Positions 42,983-51,336 of a stretch of DNA of 64,000 nt are shown piece by piece; positions within the stretch are counted from its first letter, which is position 1; every line of letters starts with the position of its first letter. The stretch is from NCBI RefSeq assembly GCF_900111125.1, contig NZ_FOGE01000003.1, forward strand, positions 372,001 through 436,000. The letters are read 5' to 3'. The position numbers and the translations under genes were made by a program. The notes beneath the pieces are model-generated. The model was not told the DNA's origin, ran no database searches, and saw nothing but the letters and a program-made list of their open reading frames with translations. Origin of the DNA: Sphingobium sp. YR768. Its GTDB lineage: Bacteria; Pseudomonadota; Alphaproteobacteria; Sphingomonadales; Sphingomonadaceae.

Positions 42983-43420
42983 TCAGCCTTCAGCCGATTC
43001 TTCAGCAGGCGCTTCTTCAGCGGCCGGGGCAGCGGCGGCCTCGGCGGCAGCAGCCTTGGCGGCTTCGGCAGCTTCAGCGGCTTCGGCAGCCTTGGCAGCG
43101 CGATCTTCGGCGCGATCCTTGGCCTTCTGGCCCGGCTCAGCCTTGTTCGGGTTGTTGCGCACCTTGCGCTCCTTCACGCCGGCGGCGTCCAGGAAGCGGG
43201 CAACGCGGTCGGTCGGCTGCGCGCCGGCTTCGACCCAGTGCTTCGCACGCTCGGTGTCGAGCACGACGCGCTTTTCGTCGCCCTTGGGCAGGACGGGGTT
43301 GTAGCTGCCGATGCGTTCGATGAACTTGCCGTCACGCGGGGCGCGGCTATCGGCCACGACGATGCGGTAATAGGGGCGCTTCTTGGAGCCGCCGCGCGAC
43401 AGACGGATGGAGGTTGCCAT
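42983..43420 (-). CDS. rpsP: 30S ribosomal protein S16 with acidic Ala-rich tail
   Basis: The first 85 or so residues ([77 protein letters not shown]) are typical S16. About 60 further residues are Ala- and Glu-rich ([38 protein letters not shown]), probably a helical or disordered tail. S16 is usually 78-90 residues, so the tail is an extension that is common in this clade. The coding is repetitive. Confidence 0.95.
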   Translation of the reverse strand: MATSIRLSRGGSKKRPYYRIVVADSRAPRDGKFIERIGSYNPVLPKGDEKRVVLDTERAKHWVEAGAQPTDRVARFLDAAGVKERKVRNNPNKAEPGQKAKDRAEDRAAKAAEAAEAAEAAKAAAAEAAAAPAAEEAPAEESAEG

Positions 43421-43458
43421 GGAAATAGACCTTTCTAACTAACTGCTTTGTTTGGGGT

Positions 43459-43532
43459 CGTCATCCCAGCGATAGCTGGCGCCTCTCTTCCCTTTGGCGG
43501 GAAGCGAAGCCCCAGCTTTCGCTGGGATGACG
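43459..43532. repeat. REP-like inverted repeat between rpsP and ffh
   Basis: Arms CGTCATCCCAGCGATAGCTGG (43459-43479; one base shortened in this statement) and the inverse at 43512-43532 (core CCAGC-TCGCTGGGATGACG) flank a 32-base loop. It resembles 15301-15389. Confidence 0.85.
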
Positions 43533-43539
43533 GGTTACT

Positions 43540-45024
43540 TCACTTCTTCATGAAATTCTGAAAGCCGGGCGGCAGCTTGGGCATATTGCCGCCCAGTCCG
43601 CCAAGGCCGCCCAGCCCCGACAGGTCGGGCGGACCACCCGCGCCACCGTCAGGACCGCCAAGGCCACCCAGACCGCCCATTCCACCGCCACCGGTGAACA
43701 TCTTGGCCAGCCCTTTCAGGCCGCCCATCTTGCGGATCTTCTTCATCGCCGTTTCCATTTCCTGATGCATTTTCAGGAGACGGTTGACGTCCTGCACGGT
43801 GCGGCCGGCGCCCTTGGCGATGCGGATCTTGCGCTTGGCGTTGATCAAAGCGGGCTTTTCCCGCTCCTTGGGCGTCATCGATCCGATCATCGCGTCCAGA
43901 TGGAGCAGCGTCTTGTCGTTCGCGCCGCTATTGGCCATCGCCGCCTGCGCTTTCTTCAGGCCCGGCAGCATGCCCGCCAGCGCGCCCAGACCACCCATGC
44001 GCCGCATCTGGTTCAACTGGCTGCGCAGGTCGTTCATATCGAACTGACCCTTGGCCATCTTCTTGGCCAGCTTGTCGGCCTCTTCCGCGTCGATCGTCTC
44101 GGCGGCACGCTCGACCAGCGACACGACGTCGCCCATGCCCAAAATGCGCTGCGCCACACGCGCCGGATGGAAAGGCTCGATCGCGTCCAGCTTTTCGCCA
44201 GTGCCCGCAAATTTGATCGGACGGCCCGTGACGGCGCGCATCGACAGCGCCGCACCACCGCGCGCATCGCCGTCCATACGGGTCAGCACGACGCCGGTCA
44301 GCGGCACCTGCGCCGTGAAGCTGGTCGCCACATTCACGGCGTCCTGGCCGGTCAGCGAGTCGACCACCAGCAGGATTTCCGCCGGATTTGCGACGTCGGC
44401 GACCGCCTTCATCTCGTCCATCAGCGCCTGATCGACGTGCAGACGACCGGCGGTGTCGAGCATCACCACGTCGAAGCCCTGAAGCTTCGCCGCCTGCAAC
44501 GCGCGCTTGGCGATGTCGACCGGCTGCTGGCCCGCGATGATCGGCAGGGTCGCGACATCGGTCTGCGTACCCAGCACCGCCAGCTGTTCCTGCGCGGCCG
44601 GGCGCTGGACGTCGAGCGACGCCATCAGCACCTTCTTGCGCTCTTTTTCCTTCAGCCGCTTGGCGATCTTCGCGGTGCTGGTCGTCTTGCCCGACCCCTG
44701 AAGACCGACCATCATGATGACGGCGGGCGGGGTGACGTCGATCATCAGGTCGCTGGTTTCGGAGCCCAGCGTCTCGGTCAGCGTGTCGGAAACGATCTTG
44801 ACGACCATCTGGCCGGGCGTGACCGAGCGCAGCACATCACTGCCCACGGCCTTCTCGGTGGCCTGATCCACGAACTGGCGCACGACCGGCAGCGCCACGT
44901 CGGCTTCGAGAAGTGCGATTCGCACCTCGCGCATCGCGGCGCGGACATCGTCCTCCGTAAGCGCACCGCGCCCACGCAGCTTGTCGAATACCCCACCGAG
45001 ACGATCGCTTAGCGAATCGAACAT
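43540..45024 (-). CDS. ffh: signal recognition particle protein Ffh
   Basis: Ffh binds signal sequences and SRP RNA and delivers ribosomes to FtsY. The 494-residue GTPase has N-domain helices, G1 VGLQGSGKTTSTAKIA, G3 DTAGRLH, TRMDGDARGGAALS and the methionine-rich M domain (MGGLGALAGMLPGLKK, MEMETAMKKIRKMGGLKGL) ending in a Gly-rich tail. I chose the ATG at 45024 over a GTG at 45030. rpsP follows on the same strand, 120 bases on, behind a palindromic repeat. Confidence 0.97.
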   Translation of the reverse strand: MFDSLSDRLGGVFDKLRGRGALTEDDVRAAMREVRIALLEADVALPVVRQFVDQATEKAVGSDVLRSVTPGQMVVKIVSDTLTETLGSETSDLMIDVTPPAVIMMVGLQGSGKTTSTAKIAKRLKEKERKKVLMASLDVQRPAAQEQLAVLGTQTDVATLPIIAGQQPVDIAKRALQAAKLQGFDVVMLDTAGRLHVDQALMDEMKAVADVANPAEILLVVDSLTGQDAVNVATSFTAQVPLTGVVLTRMDGDARGGAALSMRAVTGRPIKFAGTGEKLDAIEPFHPARVAQRILGMGDVVSLVERAAETIDAEEADKLAKKMAKGQFDMNDLRSQLNQMRRMGGLGALAGMLPGLKKAQAAMANSGANDKTLLHLDAMIGSMTPKEREKPALINAKRKIRIAKGAGRTVQDVNRLLKMHQEMETAMKKIRKMGGLKGLAKMFTGGGGMGGLGGLGGPDGGAGGPPDLSGLGGLGGLGGNMPKLPPGFQNFMKK

Positions 45025-45070
45025 CACCACCTCATTTGGGCCGAAAGGCCCGGAAAATCTTGCCTACCCA

Positions 45071-45175
45071 TCAAACGACAAAATCGCCGGCGGGCGAAAC
45101 CTCGCCGGCCAGCGTCCATCCGATACCCCTCTTGGGCATCCTGGAGTCGTCAGGGTATCGGACGGAGACCGACCG
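45071..45175 (-). promoter_or_regulatory. structured leader before ffh with a possible leader peptide
   Basis: Minus strand: TCCGATACCC pairs with GGGTATCGGA around a 24-base loop, and the stem extends with mismatches to about 16 bp (45115-45172). A second hairpin, GCCGGCG and CGCCGGC, follows, with GATTTT after it. A 22-codon frame (45139-45071, MPKRGIGWTLAGEVSPAGDF then VV) lies across both. A TTGCAC/17/TAAAGG promoter-like pair lies just upstream. All of this is by eye. Confidence 0.4.
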
Positions 45176-45309
45176 ATTGCAGGCGCGCCTTTACGGGAAA
45201 GAGGCAGGAAGTGCAAGCGGGCGCATGGACGGGCCATAATGACCGGGCAACTGAAGCCTCCCTCTCCTACATCACCACTCCCTGCTACAGCATTGCACGT
45301 TACCAACCT

Positions 45310-45393
45310 CCGTTCGTCCCGAGCCTGTCGGGCCGCAGGCGACCGAAGGTCAACGACGCGCACAACATCCTTCGACAGGCTCAGGGCGAACGG
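45310..45393. repeat. sphingomonad REP
   Basis: Arms start CCGTTCGTCCCGAGCCTGTC and end at 45393. This is the family of 16395. It lies between the ffh leader and the permease gene. The rest of the 500-base gap holds no gene that I can support. Confidence 0.85.
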
Positions 45394-45543
45394 ACGATAT
45401 CTGAAGCAGGCTGCTCTCCCCCCGAAAGGCATGGACCAGCCACCTCCTTTCACTTTCCGATAGGATCAACGCAGTGTAACTTTATTTCGCTTTTTGCGGG
45501 AAATATGCGAAGCTAAGGCAAAGACAGAGGGGAGCCTACAATC

Positions 45544-46938
45544 ATGAGTTGGACACGCCGCAAGCCGATGGAGGCGATGACGCCGAAGGACGCGGGCCAT
45601 CAGATGGCGCGCACCCTGTCATGGCCGCACCTGCTGGCGCTGGGCGTCGGCGCGATCGTGGGCACCGGCATCCTGACGCTGATCGGCGTCGGCGCCGACC
45701 GGGCCGGCCCCGCCGTCCTGCTCTCCTTCGCCATTGCCGGCGCCATCTGCGCCTGCGCCGCACTCGCCTATGCCGAACTCTCCACCATGATGCCGGCGGC
45801 GGGCAGCGCCTACAGCTACTCCTATGTCGTGCTGGGCGAAGGCATCGCCTGGATCGTGGGATGGTCGCTGATCCTGGAATATAGTCTGGTCGTATCGACC
45901 GTGGCGGTCGGCTGGTCGGGCTATGCCGCGCCGCTACTGACACCTTTGGGCTTTCCAAGCGCCCTGACCCAAGGGCCGGAACTGGGCGGTTTCATCAACC
46001 TGCCCGCCATCTTCATCATCGCGGTGGTCGCGGGCCTGCTGATGTTCGGCACGCGCGAAAGCGCCCGCCTCAACACCATCCTCGTCCTCATCAAGATCGT
46101 GACGCTCAGCCTGTTCGTCGCCTACGCCCTGCCCGCCTTCGACGCGCAGAATCTCGAACCCTTCATGCCCTTCGGCTTTGCCAAACATATGGGGCCGGAC
46201 GGGGTGGAACGCGGTGTGATGGCCGCCGCCGCGATCATCTTCTTCGCCTTTTACGGCTTCGACGCCATTTCAACGGCCGCAGAAGAAGCCAAGAACCCGG
46301 ATCGCGACCTGGCCATCGGCATCGTCGGATCGCTGATCGTCTGCACGATCATCTACGTCCTCGTCGCCGCCGCCGCGATCGGCGCCTTGCCCTTCACCCG
46401 CTTTGCCGATAGTCCGGAGCCGCTGGCGCTGATCCTGCGGGAAATGGGTCAGGGCAGCATCGCCCGCATCGTCGCCATCGCCGCCGTGATCGCCCTGCCG
46501 ACCGTGCTGCTCGGCTTCCTCTACGGCCAGAGCCGCATCTTTCTGGTGATGGCGCGCGACGGCTTCCTGCCGCAGAGCCTCGCCAAAATCTCGAAGCGCG
46601 GCACCCCCGCCCGCATCACTGTCGTCACGGCGATACTGGTATCGATCATCGCCGGCGTCCTGCCGATCGACGAAATCGCCGCACTGGCCAATGCCGGCAC
46701 GCTGATCGCCTTCACCGCCGTCGGCCTCTGCCTCCTCGTCCTGCGCAAGCGCGCGCCGGACCTGAAACGCCCCTTCCGCACGCCCGCCGCATGGGTCGTG
46801 GGCATCGGCGCGGTCGCCGGCTGCGCCTATCTCTTCCTCAGCCTGCCGATGAAGACCATCATCGCCTGCGCCATCTGGAATGCGATTGGGCTGGCCGTGT
46901 ACTTCCTCTATGGGCAGAGACGGGCGAGCGTCGCCTGA
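45544..46938 (+). CDS. APC family amino-acid permease
   Basis: This 464-residue protein has about twelve hydrophobic segments and the cationic amino-acid-transporter (YfnA/CAT-like) signature GVGAIVGTGILTLIGVGADRAGPAVLLSFAIAGAICACAALAYAELSTMMPAAGSAYSYSYVVLGE near its N-terminus. The segment FYGFDAISTAAEEAKNPDRDLAIGIVGSL is also diagnostic. It likely imports or exchanges amino acids, though the exact substrate is unknown. GGGGAG precedes the ATG. Confidence 0.93.
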   Translation: MSWTRRKPMEAMTPKDAGHQMARTLSWPHLLALGVGAIVGTGILTLIGVGADRAGPAVLLSFAIAGAICACAALAYAELSTMMPAAGSAYSYSYVVLGEGIAWIVGWSLILEYSLVVSTVAVGWSGYAAPLLTPLGFPSALTQGPELGGFINLPAIFIIAVVAGLLMFGTRESARLNTILVLIKIVTLSLFVAYALPAFDAQNLEPFMPFGFAKHMGPDGVERGVMAAAAIIFFAFYGFDAISTAAEEAKNPDRDLAIGIVGSLIVCTIIYVLVAAAAIGALPFTRFADSPEPLALILREMGQGSIARIVAIAAVIALPTVLLGFLYGQSRIFLVMARDGFLPQSLAKISKRGTPARITVVTAILVSIIAGVLPIDEIAALANAGTLIAFTAVGLCLLVLRKRAPDLKRPFRTPAAWVVGIGAVAGCAYLFLSLPMKTIIACAIWNAIGLAVYFLYGQRRASVA

Positions 46939-46948
46939 AGGGGGATAT

Positions 46949-47569
46949 ATGAACGCAATTCTCGGCACCATTCTGGCGCAAGCGCTCACGCTGGCGACGC
47001 CCACCAACTTGCCTGCAACATGGTTTAGCGATTCCGACTATCCCAAAGGCCCGCAGCAACGGCGCGAAGACGGGACCGTCACCTTTGCGCTGTTTGTTTC
47101 GGCACAGGGGAAAATTGACAAATGTTCCGTCGTACAAAGCAGCGGCGTTCCTGAACTCGACACACAAGCCTGCACCATTATGGTCGCCCGGCCACGGTTA
47201 AGGCCTGCCAGAGATGAAACCGGCGCGCCGGTTCAGGGGCTATATGTCGGTCGAATGACCTGGATTCTTCCTGGCGGCCAAAGCGGCTCGCGTCGCAGCT
47301 ATCCGGCTTGGCCCGCCGACATTAACGTCGATGTCATGAAGCTGCCCGGTGGAATCAAAGAAGAAACCGTCTCGATAGCTGTGAAGATTGATCCAGCCGG
47401 ACATATCCTGATCTGCGAGCCGCCTCAAAAGAGCCAGTCCTCCGTCAAATTGGTGGAGGTCGCCTGTGCGCAGGCCAAAGCCGCATATGACACTGTTCCC
47501 ATGGATGCCGCAGGCATGCCTGTAACGATGGTGCGCAGCTTGCGCGTGACGTTCAGGGCATCGCAATAA
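46949..47569 (+). CDS. TonB C-terminal-domain-like protein
   Basis: This 206-residue protein has a short N-terminal hydrophobic leader and two TonB-C-like repeats. The first reads GTVTFALFVSAQGKIDKCSVVQSSGVPELDTQACTIMVARPRLRPARD (about residues 42-89). The second is a more divergent copy in the C-terminal half (VSIAVKIDPAGHILICEPP...VKLVEVACAQAKAAYDTVPMDAAGMPVTMVRSLRVTF). It lacks the usual TonB membrane anchor and Pro-rich linker, so it may not energise receptors. A degenerate second copy of its C-terminus follows immediately. Confidence 0.75.
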   Translation: MNAILGTILAQALTLATPTNLPATWFSDSDYPKGPQQRREDGTVTFALFVSAQGKIDKCSVVQSSGVPELDTQACTIMVARPRLRPARDETGAPVQGLYVGRMTWILPGGQSGSRRSYPAWPADINVDVMKLPGGIKEETVSIAVKIDPAGHILICEPPQKSQSSVKLVEVACAQAKAAYDTVPMDAAGMPVTMVRSLRVTFRASQ

Positions 47570-47577
47570 CCCAAGAC

Positions 47578-47739
47578 TTGCGTTTTCCCTCCCCTCCCGA
47601 CCCCGCCTCCGCAAAATTCGAAGCGGTTGCCTGCACTCAGGCCAAGGCGCTCGTTGCCGATCCCGCGCTGGACGAGCATGGAAAGCCGGTTACGGCTTTG
47701 AGAAGCTGGACTGTCGTTTTCCGAACAGCGGCAAAATAG
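47578..47739 (+). pseudogene. remnant of a TonB-like paralogue C-terminus
   Basis: A frame-shifted open stretch of about 53 codons ends at a TAG at 47737-47739. It reads ...KFEAVACTQAKALVADPALDEHGKPVTALRSWTVVFRTAAK. It aligns with the C-terminus of the gene just upstream (VKLVEVACAQAK...GMPVTMVRSLRVTFRASQ), with matching VACxQAKA and PVTxxRSxxVxFR. It starts nine bases after that gene's stop, in a different frame, and has no start codon of its own. It looks like the tail of a lost tandem paralogue. Confidence 0.8.
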
Positions 47740-47740
47740 G

Positions 47741-48037
47741 TCAGGCAGCCAGCGGTTTGACCGCCAGTTCATCCGCATGCAGACGCGCCATAGCCAGATC
47801 ATGGCGCGTCTGCATCCGCATCAATGTTTCGGCATCGATGCCGAACAGCTTTTCGAAACGGATCGCCATCTCCGCCGTCAGGTCCTGTCGCTGATTGAAC
47901 AGACGGCTTACCGTCTGCCGGGTAACGCCCAGATGATCGGCCAGATCGCCCAGTTTCAGACCATGCGCCTCGACAATCTCCGTCCTCAGCCAGTCGCCCG
48001 GATGAACCGCCAGCGATGCGTGCATCTTAAGCGCCAT
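47741..48037 (-). CDS. HigA family antitoxin, without visible HigB
   Basis: The 98-residue protein is a helix-turn-helix HigA-type antitoxin (MALKMHASLAVHPGDWLRTEIVEAHGLKLGDLADHLGVTRQTVSRLFNQRQDLTAEMAIRFEKLFG). I set the start at 48037. In complete HigBA modules a RelE-like HigB toxin lies directly upstream. Here a palindromic repeat occupies that place (48053-48187) and no RelE-like protein is visible, so it appears orphaned. Confidence 0.85.
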   Translation of the reverse strand: MALKMHASLAVHPGDWLRTEIVEAHGLKLGDLADHLGVTRQTVSRLFNQRQDLTAEMAIRFEKLFGIDAETLMRMQTRHDLAMARLHADELAVKPLAA

Positions 48038-48052
48038 GATCCATTCCTTAAT

Positions 48053-48187
48053 CCGTTCGGGCTGAGCCTGTCGAAGCCCTGCCCTTTTCCTTGTTCCGGA
48101 CAAGCAGGCTGAGAAGCATATAGGTCCAGAACCGCATAGAGCGAGGAAAGCAGAAAGGCAGGCCTTCGACAAGCTCAGGCCGAACGG
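48053..48187. repeat. sphingomonad REP, long-spaced copy
   Basis: The arms at 48053 (CCGTTCGGGCTGAGCCTGTC) and ending at 48187 are about 85 bases apart. The wide loop contains no gene that I recognise. It separates the HigA gene from dapF and occupies the position where higB would be expected. Confidence 0.85.
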
Positions 48188-48246
48188 GATATAAGGGAAC
48201 GCGCCACCACTGGCCTTTTCCCTCCACCCCCATTACATGGCCGCCG

Positions 48247-49047
48247 ATGGGACGTTTTTCGAAGATGCATGGTCTGGGCAACGACTTCGTCGTGATCGAC
48301 GCGCGGGAAAGCGCGATCGACATGACGGAGGCGCGCGCCCGCGCCATTGCCGATCGCCATGCCGGGATCGGCTGCGACCAGTTGATCCTGATCGGGCAAA
48401 GCGACGACGCGGACGTATCGATGCAGATCTTCAATGCCGACGGCAGCGAAGTGGAAGCCTGCGGCAACGCGACCCGCTGCGTCCCCCTGTTCGTCGGCCG
48501 CGACGTGCTGATCCGCACCAAGGCGGGCCTGCTTGACGCCAAGTCCGTCGATGGCGGCGCCAGCGTCGACATGGGCGCGCCCCGCTTCGACTGGGACGCG
48601 ATCCCGCTGGCCTACCCCATGGACACGCTGACCATGGGCGCCAGTTGGGAAGACCTGCCTGCCCCCGCCGCCGTCAATGTCGGCAACCCGCATGTGATCT
48701 TCTTCGTGGACGATCTGGACGGTGTGAACTTCGACCATCTCGGCCCGCTGATCGAGCATGATCCGCTCTTCCCTGCCCGCGTGAACGTGAACTTCGCGCA
48801 GGTCGTTGGCGACAATCATATCCGCCTTGTGGTCTGGGAACGCGGCGCTGGCCTCACCCGCGCCTGCGGCACGGGCGCCTGCGCCACCGCCGTCGCCGCC
48901 ATCCGCCGCAAGCTGATGACCGGCCCCGTCACCGTCAGCCTGCCCGGCGGCGACCTCGTCATCGCATGGGCGCCCGGCGCCACCATCCAGATGACCGGCC
49001 CCGCCACCCATGTCTTCGACGGCGAGGCCGACTGGTCGCGTTTCTGA
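48247..49047 (+). CDS. dapF: diaminopimelate epimerase
   Basis: DapF converts LL- to meso-diaminopimelate for lysine and peptidoglycan synthesis. The 266-residue protein has both catalytic cysteines: Cys-72 (EACGNATRC) and Cys-207 (RACGTGACATA). The N-terminus FSKMHGLGNDFVVID is typical. The stop is four bases before mtaB, which suggests an operon dapF-mtaB-ftsY. Confidence 0.96.
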   Translation: MGRFSKMHGLGNDFVVIDARESAIDMTEARARAIADRHAGIGCDQLILIGQSDDADVSMQIFNADGSEVEACGNATRCVPLFVGRDVLIRTKAGLLDAKSVDGGASVDMGAPRFDWDAIPLAYPMDTLTMGASWEDLPAPAAVNVGNPHVIFFVDDLDGVNFDHLGPLIEHDPLFPARVNVNFAQVVGDNHIRLVVWERGAGLTRACGTGACATAVAAIRRKLMTGPVTVSLPGGDLVIAWAPGATIQMTGPATHVFDGEADWSRF

Positions 49048-49051
49048 GCCT

Positions 49052-50296
49052 ATGGCCGGCCCCGACATCATCACCATGGGCTGTCGCCTGAATATCGCCG
49101 AGAGCGAGGCGATCCGCGACATGGCGGCGGGGCAGGACGACCTGATCGTCGTCAATAGCTGCGCCGTGACCGCCGAAGCCGTGCGCCAGACCCGTCAGGC
49201 GATCCGCCGCGTCAGGCGGGAACGACCCGACGCCCGCATCTTCGTCACCGGCTGCGCCGCCCAGACCGAACCCCAGACCTTCGCCGCCATGGCGGAGGTG
49301 GACGGCGTGATCGGCAATCGGGAGAAGATGGAGGCGAGCGCCTTCGCACCCGTGGCGGAGAAGGTCCGTGTCTCCGACATCATGGCCGTGCGCGACACCG
49401 CGCCGCACATGGCCTCCGCCTTCGCCGACCATGCCCGCGCCTTCCTGGAGGTGCAAAATGGCTGCGATCATCGCTGCACCTTCTGCATCATCCCCTATGG
49501 CCGGGGGAACAGCCGCTCCGTTCCGGCGGGTGCCGTGATCGACAAGGCGAAAGAACTGGTCGACGCGGGCTATAAGGAAATCGTGCTGACCGGCGTGGAC
49601 GTCACCAGCTACGGTCCCGACCTCCCCGGCAGCCCGTCGCTCGGCCTGCTGATCGAACGCATCCTGAAGGGCGTGCCCGACCTCCCCCGGCTGCGCCTGT
49701 CCTCCATCGACAGCGTGGAAATCGATGAGCGCCTGTTCGACCTGATCGCCCACGAACCACGCATGATGCCGCATCTGCACCTGTCGTTGCAGGCGGGCGA
49801 CGACATGATCCTCAAGCGCATGAAGCGCCGCCATGGCCGCGCCGACGCCATTGCCATCGTGCAGCGCGTGAAGGCCGCCCGCCCCGACATCAGCATCGGC
49901 GCCGACATCATCGCCGGCTTCCCGACCGAAGACGACGCCATGTTTGCGGGCAGCCTCGCCCTGATCGACGAATGCGACATCGTCCACGGCCATATCTTCC
50001 CTTATTCGCCGCGCACCGGCACGCCCGCCGCGCGCATGCCACAAGTCGATCGCGCCACGGTCAAGGCCCGCGCCGCCCGCCTGCGTGACGCCTGCGCCAT
50101 CCGCCGCGACGGCTGGCTGCGCAGTCTGATCGGCACCAGCCAATCCGTGCTGGTCGAACGCAGCGGCATGACCGGCCACGCCGAAAATTTCGCCCCGGTG
50201 CGCTTCGCATCGGCACAAGCCCCCTCCTCCATCGTCCGCGCCACCATCACGGCGCTTGAGAATGGCGCCCTTATCGCGCAAGAGGCTCCGCAATGA
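49052..50296 (+). CDS. mtaB: tRNA t6A37 methylthiotransferase MtaB
   Basis: MtaB converts t6A37 to ms2t6A37 on ANN-reading tRNAs. This 414-residue radical-SAM enzyme has the N-terminal MTTase domain with Cys residues (ITMGCRLN, VVNSCAVT, VTGCAAQ), the radical-SAM CxxxCxxC motif (CDHRCTFC) and a C-terminal TRAM-like segment. The start at 49052 follows dapF by four bases, and ftsY overlaps its stop by four. Confidence 0.95.
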   Translation: MAGPDIITMGCRLNIAESEAIRDMAAGQDDLIVVNSCAVTAEAVRQTRQAIRRVRRERPDARIFVTGCAAQTEPQTFAAMAEVDGVIGNREKMEASAFAPVAEKVRVSDIMAVRDTAPHMASAFADHARAFLEVQNGCDHRCTFCIIPYGRGNSRSVPAGAVIDKAKELVDAGYKEIVLTGVDVTSYGPDLPGSPSLGLLIERILKGVPDLPRLRLSSIDSVEIDERLFDLIAHEPRMMPHLHLSLQAGDDMILKRMKRRHGRADAIAIVQRVKAARPDISIGADIIAGFPTEDDAMFAGSLALIDECDIVHGHIFPYSPRTGTPAARMPQVDRATVKARAARLRDACAIRRDGWLRSLIGTSQSVLVERSGMTGHAENFAPVRFASAQAPSSIVRATITALENGALIAQEAPQ

Positions 50297-51231
50297 CTGA
50301 TACCGGCACCAGCTGGCGCGACCGCCTCTTCGGCGGATTGAAGCGCACGTCCGACAAGCTCGGCGACAATCTCACCGGCCTTTTCACCAAGGCCGCGCTC
50401 GACGCACAGACCCTCGACGAGATTGAGGAAGCGCTGATCATGTCCGACCTTGGCCCCGCCATGGCCGCGCGCGTGCGCGATCGGCTGGCCGAGGGGCGTT
50501 TCAACAAGGAACTGACCGAGGACTATCTGCGCGAGATCATCGCGGAGGAGATCGAGAAGACGCTGGCCCCGGTGGCCCGCCCGCTGGAGATCGAAGCCTT
50601 CCCGCGCCCGCAGGTGATCCTGGTGATCGGCGTCAACGGCTCCGGCAAGACCACCACCATCGCCAAGCTGGCCAATAATTTCCTGGAACAGGATTATGGC
50701 GTGATGCTGGCGGCGGGCGACACGTTCCGCGCGGCGGCCATCGGCCAGCTCAAGGTCTGGGCCGAACGGCTGGGCATCCCCATCGTCGCGGGCAAGGAAG
50801 GCGGCGACGCGGCCGGCATCGTGTTCGACGCGGTCAAACAGGCGACGCAAACCGGCATCGACGTGCTGATCGTCGACACCGCCGGCCGCCTCCAGAACAA
50901 GACCGAACTGATGGACGAACTGGCCAAGGTGCGCCGGGTGCTGGGCCGATTGAACCCGGCCGCCCCGCATGACGTTGTGCTGGTTCTGGATGCCACCACG
51001 GGACAGAATGCATTGAACCAGATCGAAGTCTTCAAGGAAACCGCGCAGGTCACGGGCCTCGTCATGACCAAGCTGGACGGTACGGCGCGCGGCGGCGTGC
51101 TGGTTGCGGCGGCGGAAAAGTTCCGCCTGCCCATCCATGCCATCGGCGTGGGCGAGAAGATCGAGGATCTGCGCCCCTTCGATCCGGGCGACATGGCCCG
51201 CGCCATCGCGGGGACAGCTTATGCGCGGTGA
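50293..51231 (+). CDS. ftsY: signal recognition particle receptor FtsY
   Basis: FtsY docks SRP-ribosome complexes at the membrane. The 312-residue GTPase has N-domain helices, G1 GVNGSGKTTTIAKLA, TFRAAAIGQL, DTAGRLQNKTELMDEL, and VMTKLDGTARGGVLVA. It lacks the long acidic A domain of the E. coli protein, which is normal in Alphaproteobacteria. It overlaps mtaB by four bases. Confidence 0.97.
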   Translation: MTDTGTSWRDRLFGGLKRTSDKLGDNLTGLFTKAALDAQTLDEIEEALIMSDLGPAMAARVRDRLAEGRFNKELTEDYLREIIAEEIEKTLAPVARPLEIEAFPRPQVILVIGVNGSGKTTTIAKLANNFLEQDYGVMLAAGDTFRAAAIGQLKVWAERLGIPIVAGKEGGDAAGIVFDAVKQATQTGIDVLIVDTAGRLQNKTELMDELAKVRRVLGRLNPAAPHDVVLVLDATTGQNALNQIEVFKETAQVTGLVMTKLDGTARGGVLVAAAEKFRLPIHAIGVGEKIEDLRPFDPGDMARAIAGTAYAR

Positions 51232-51249
51232 TCGCTGAACATTCCACAC

Positions 51250-51327
51250 CCGTTCGTGCTGAGCCTGTCGAAGCACGCGCGCACCGCTTGACCTACTCGC
51301 GTCCTTCGACAAGCTCAGGACGAACGG
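51250..51327. repeat. sphingomonad REP between ftsY and yciB
   Basis: Arms CCGTTCGTGCTGAGCCTGTC (51250) and the inverse ending at 51327 form the same family as 16395. yciB starts ten bases later, so the repeat lies in its leader. Confidence 0.88.
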
Positions 51328-51336
51328 AAGAAGCAA

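Noticed and set aside
45064-45453. 129-residue minus-strand frame upstream of ffh
   Set aside because: It is made of repeat-encoded sequence (FALSLSK) and the leader structure, so it is not a credible protein.
48040-48246. HigB-like toxin upstream of HigA
   Set aside because: The translated frames here contain only repeat-derived sequence and no RelE-like motif.
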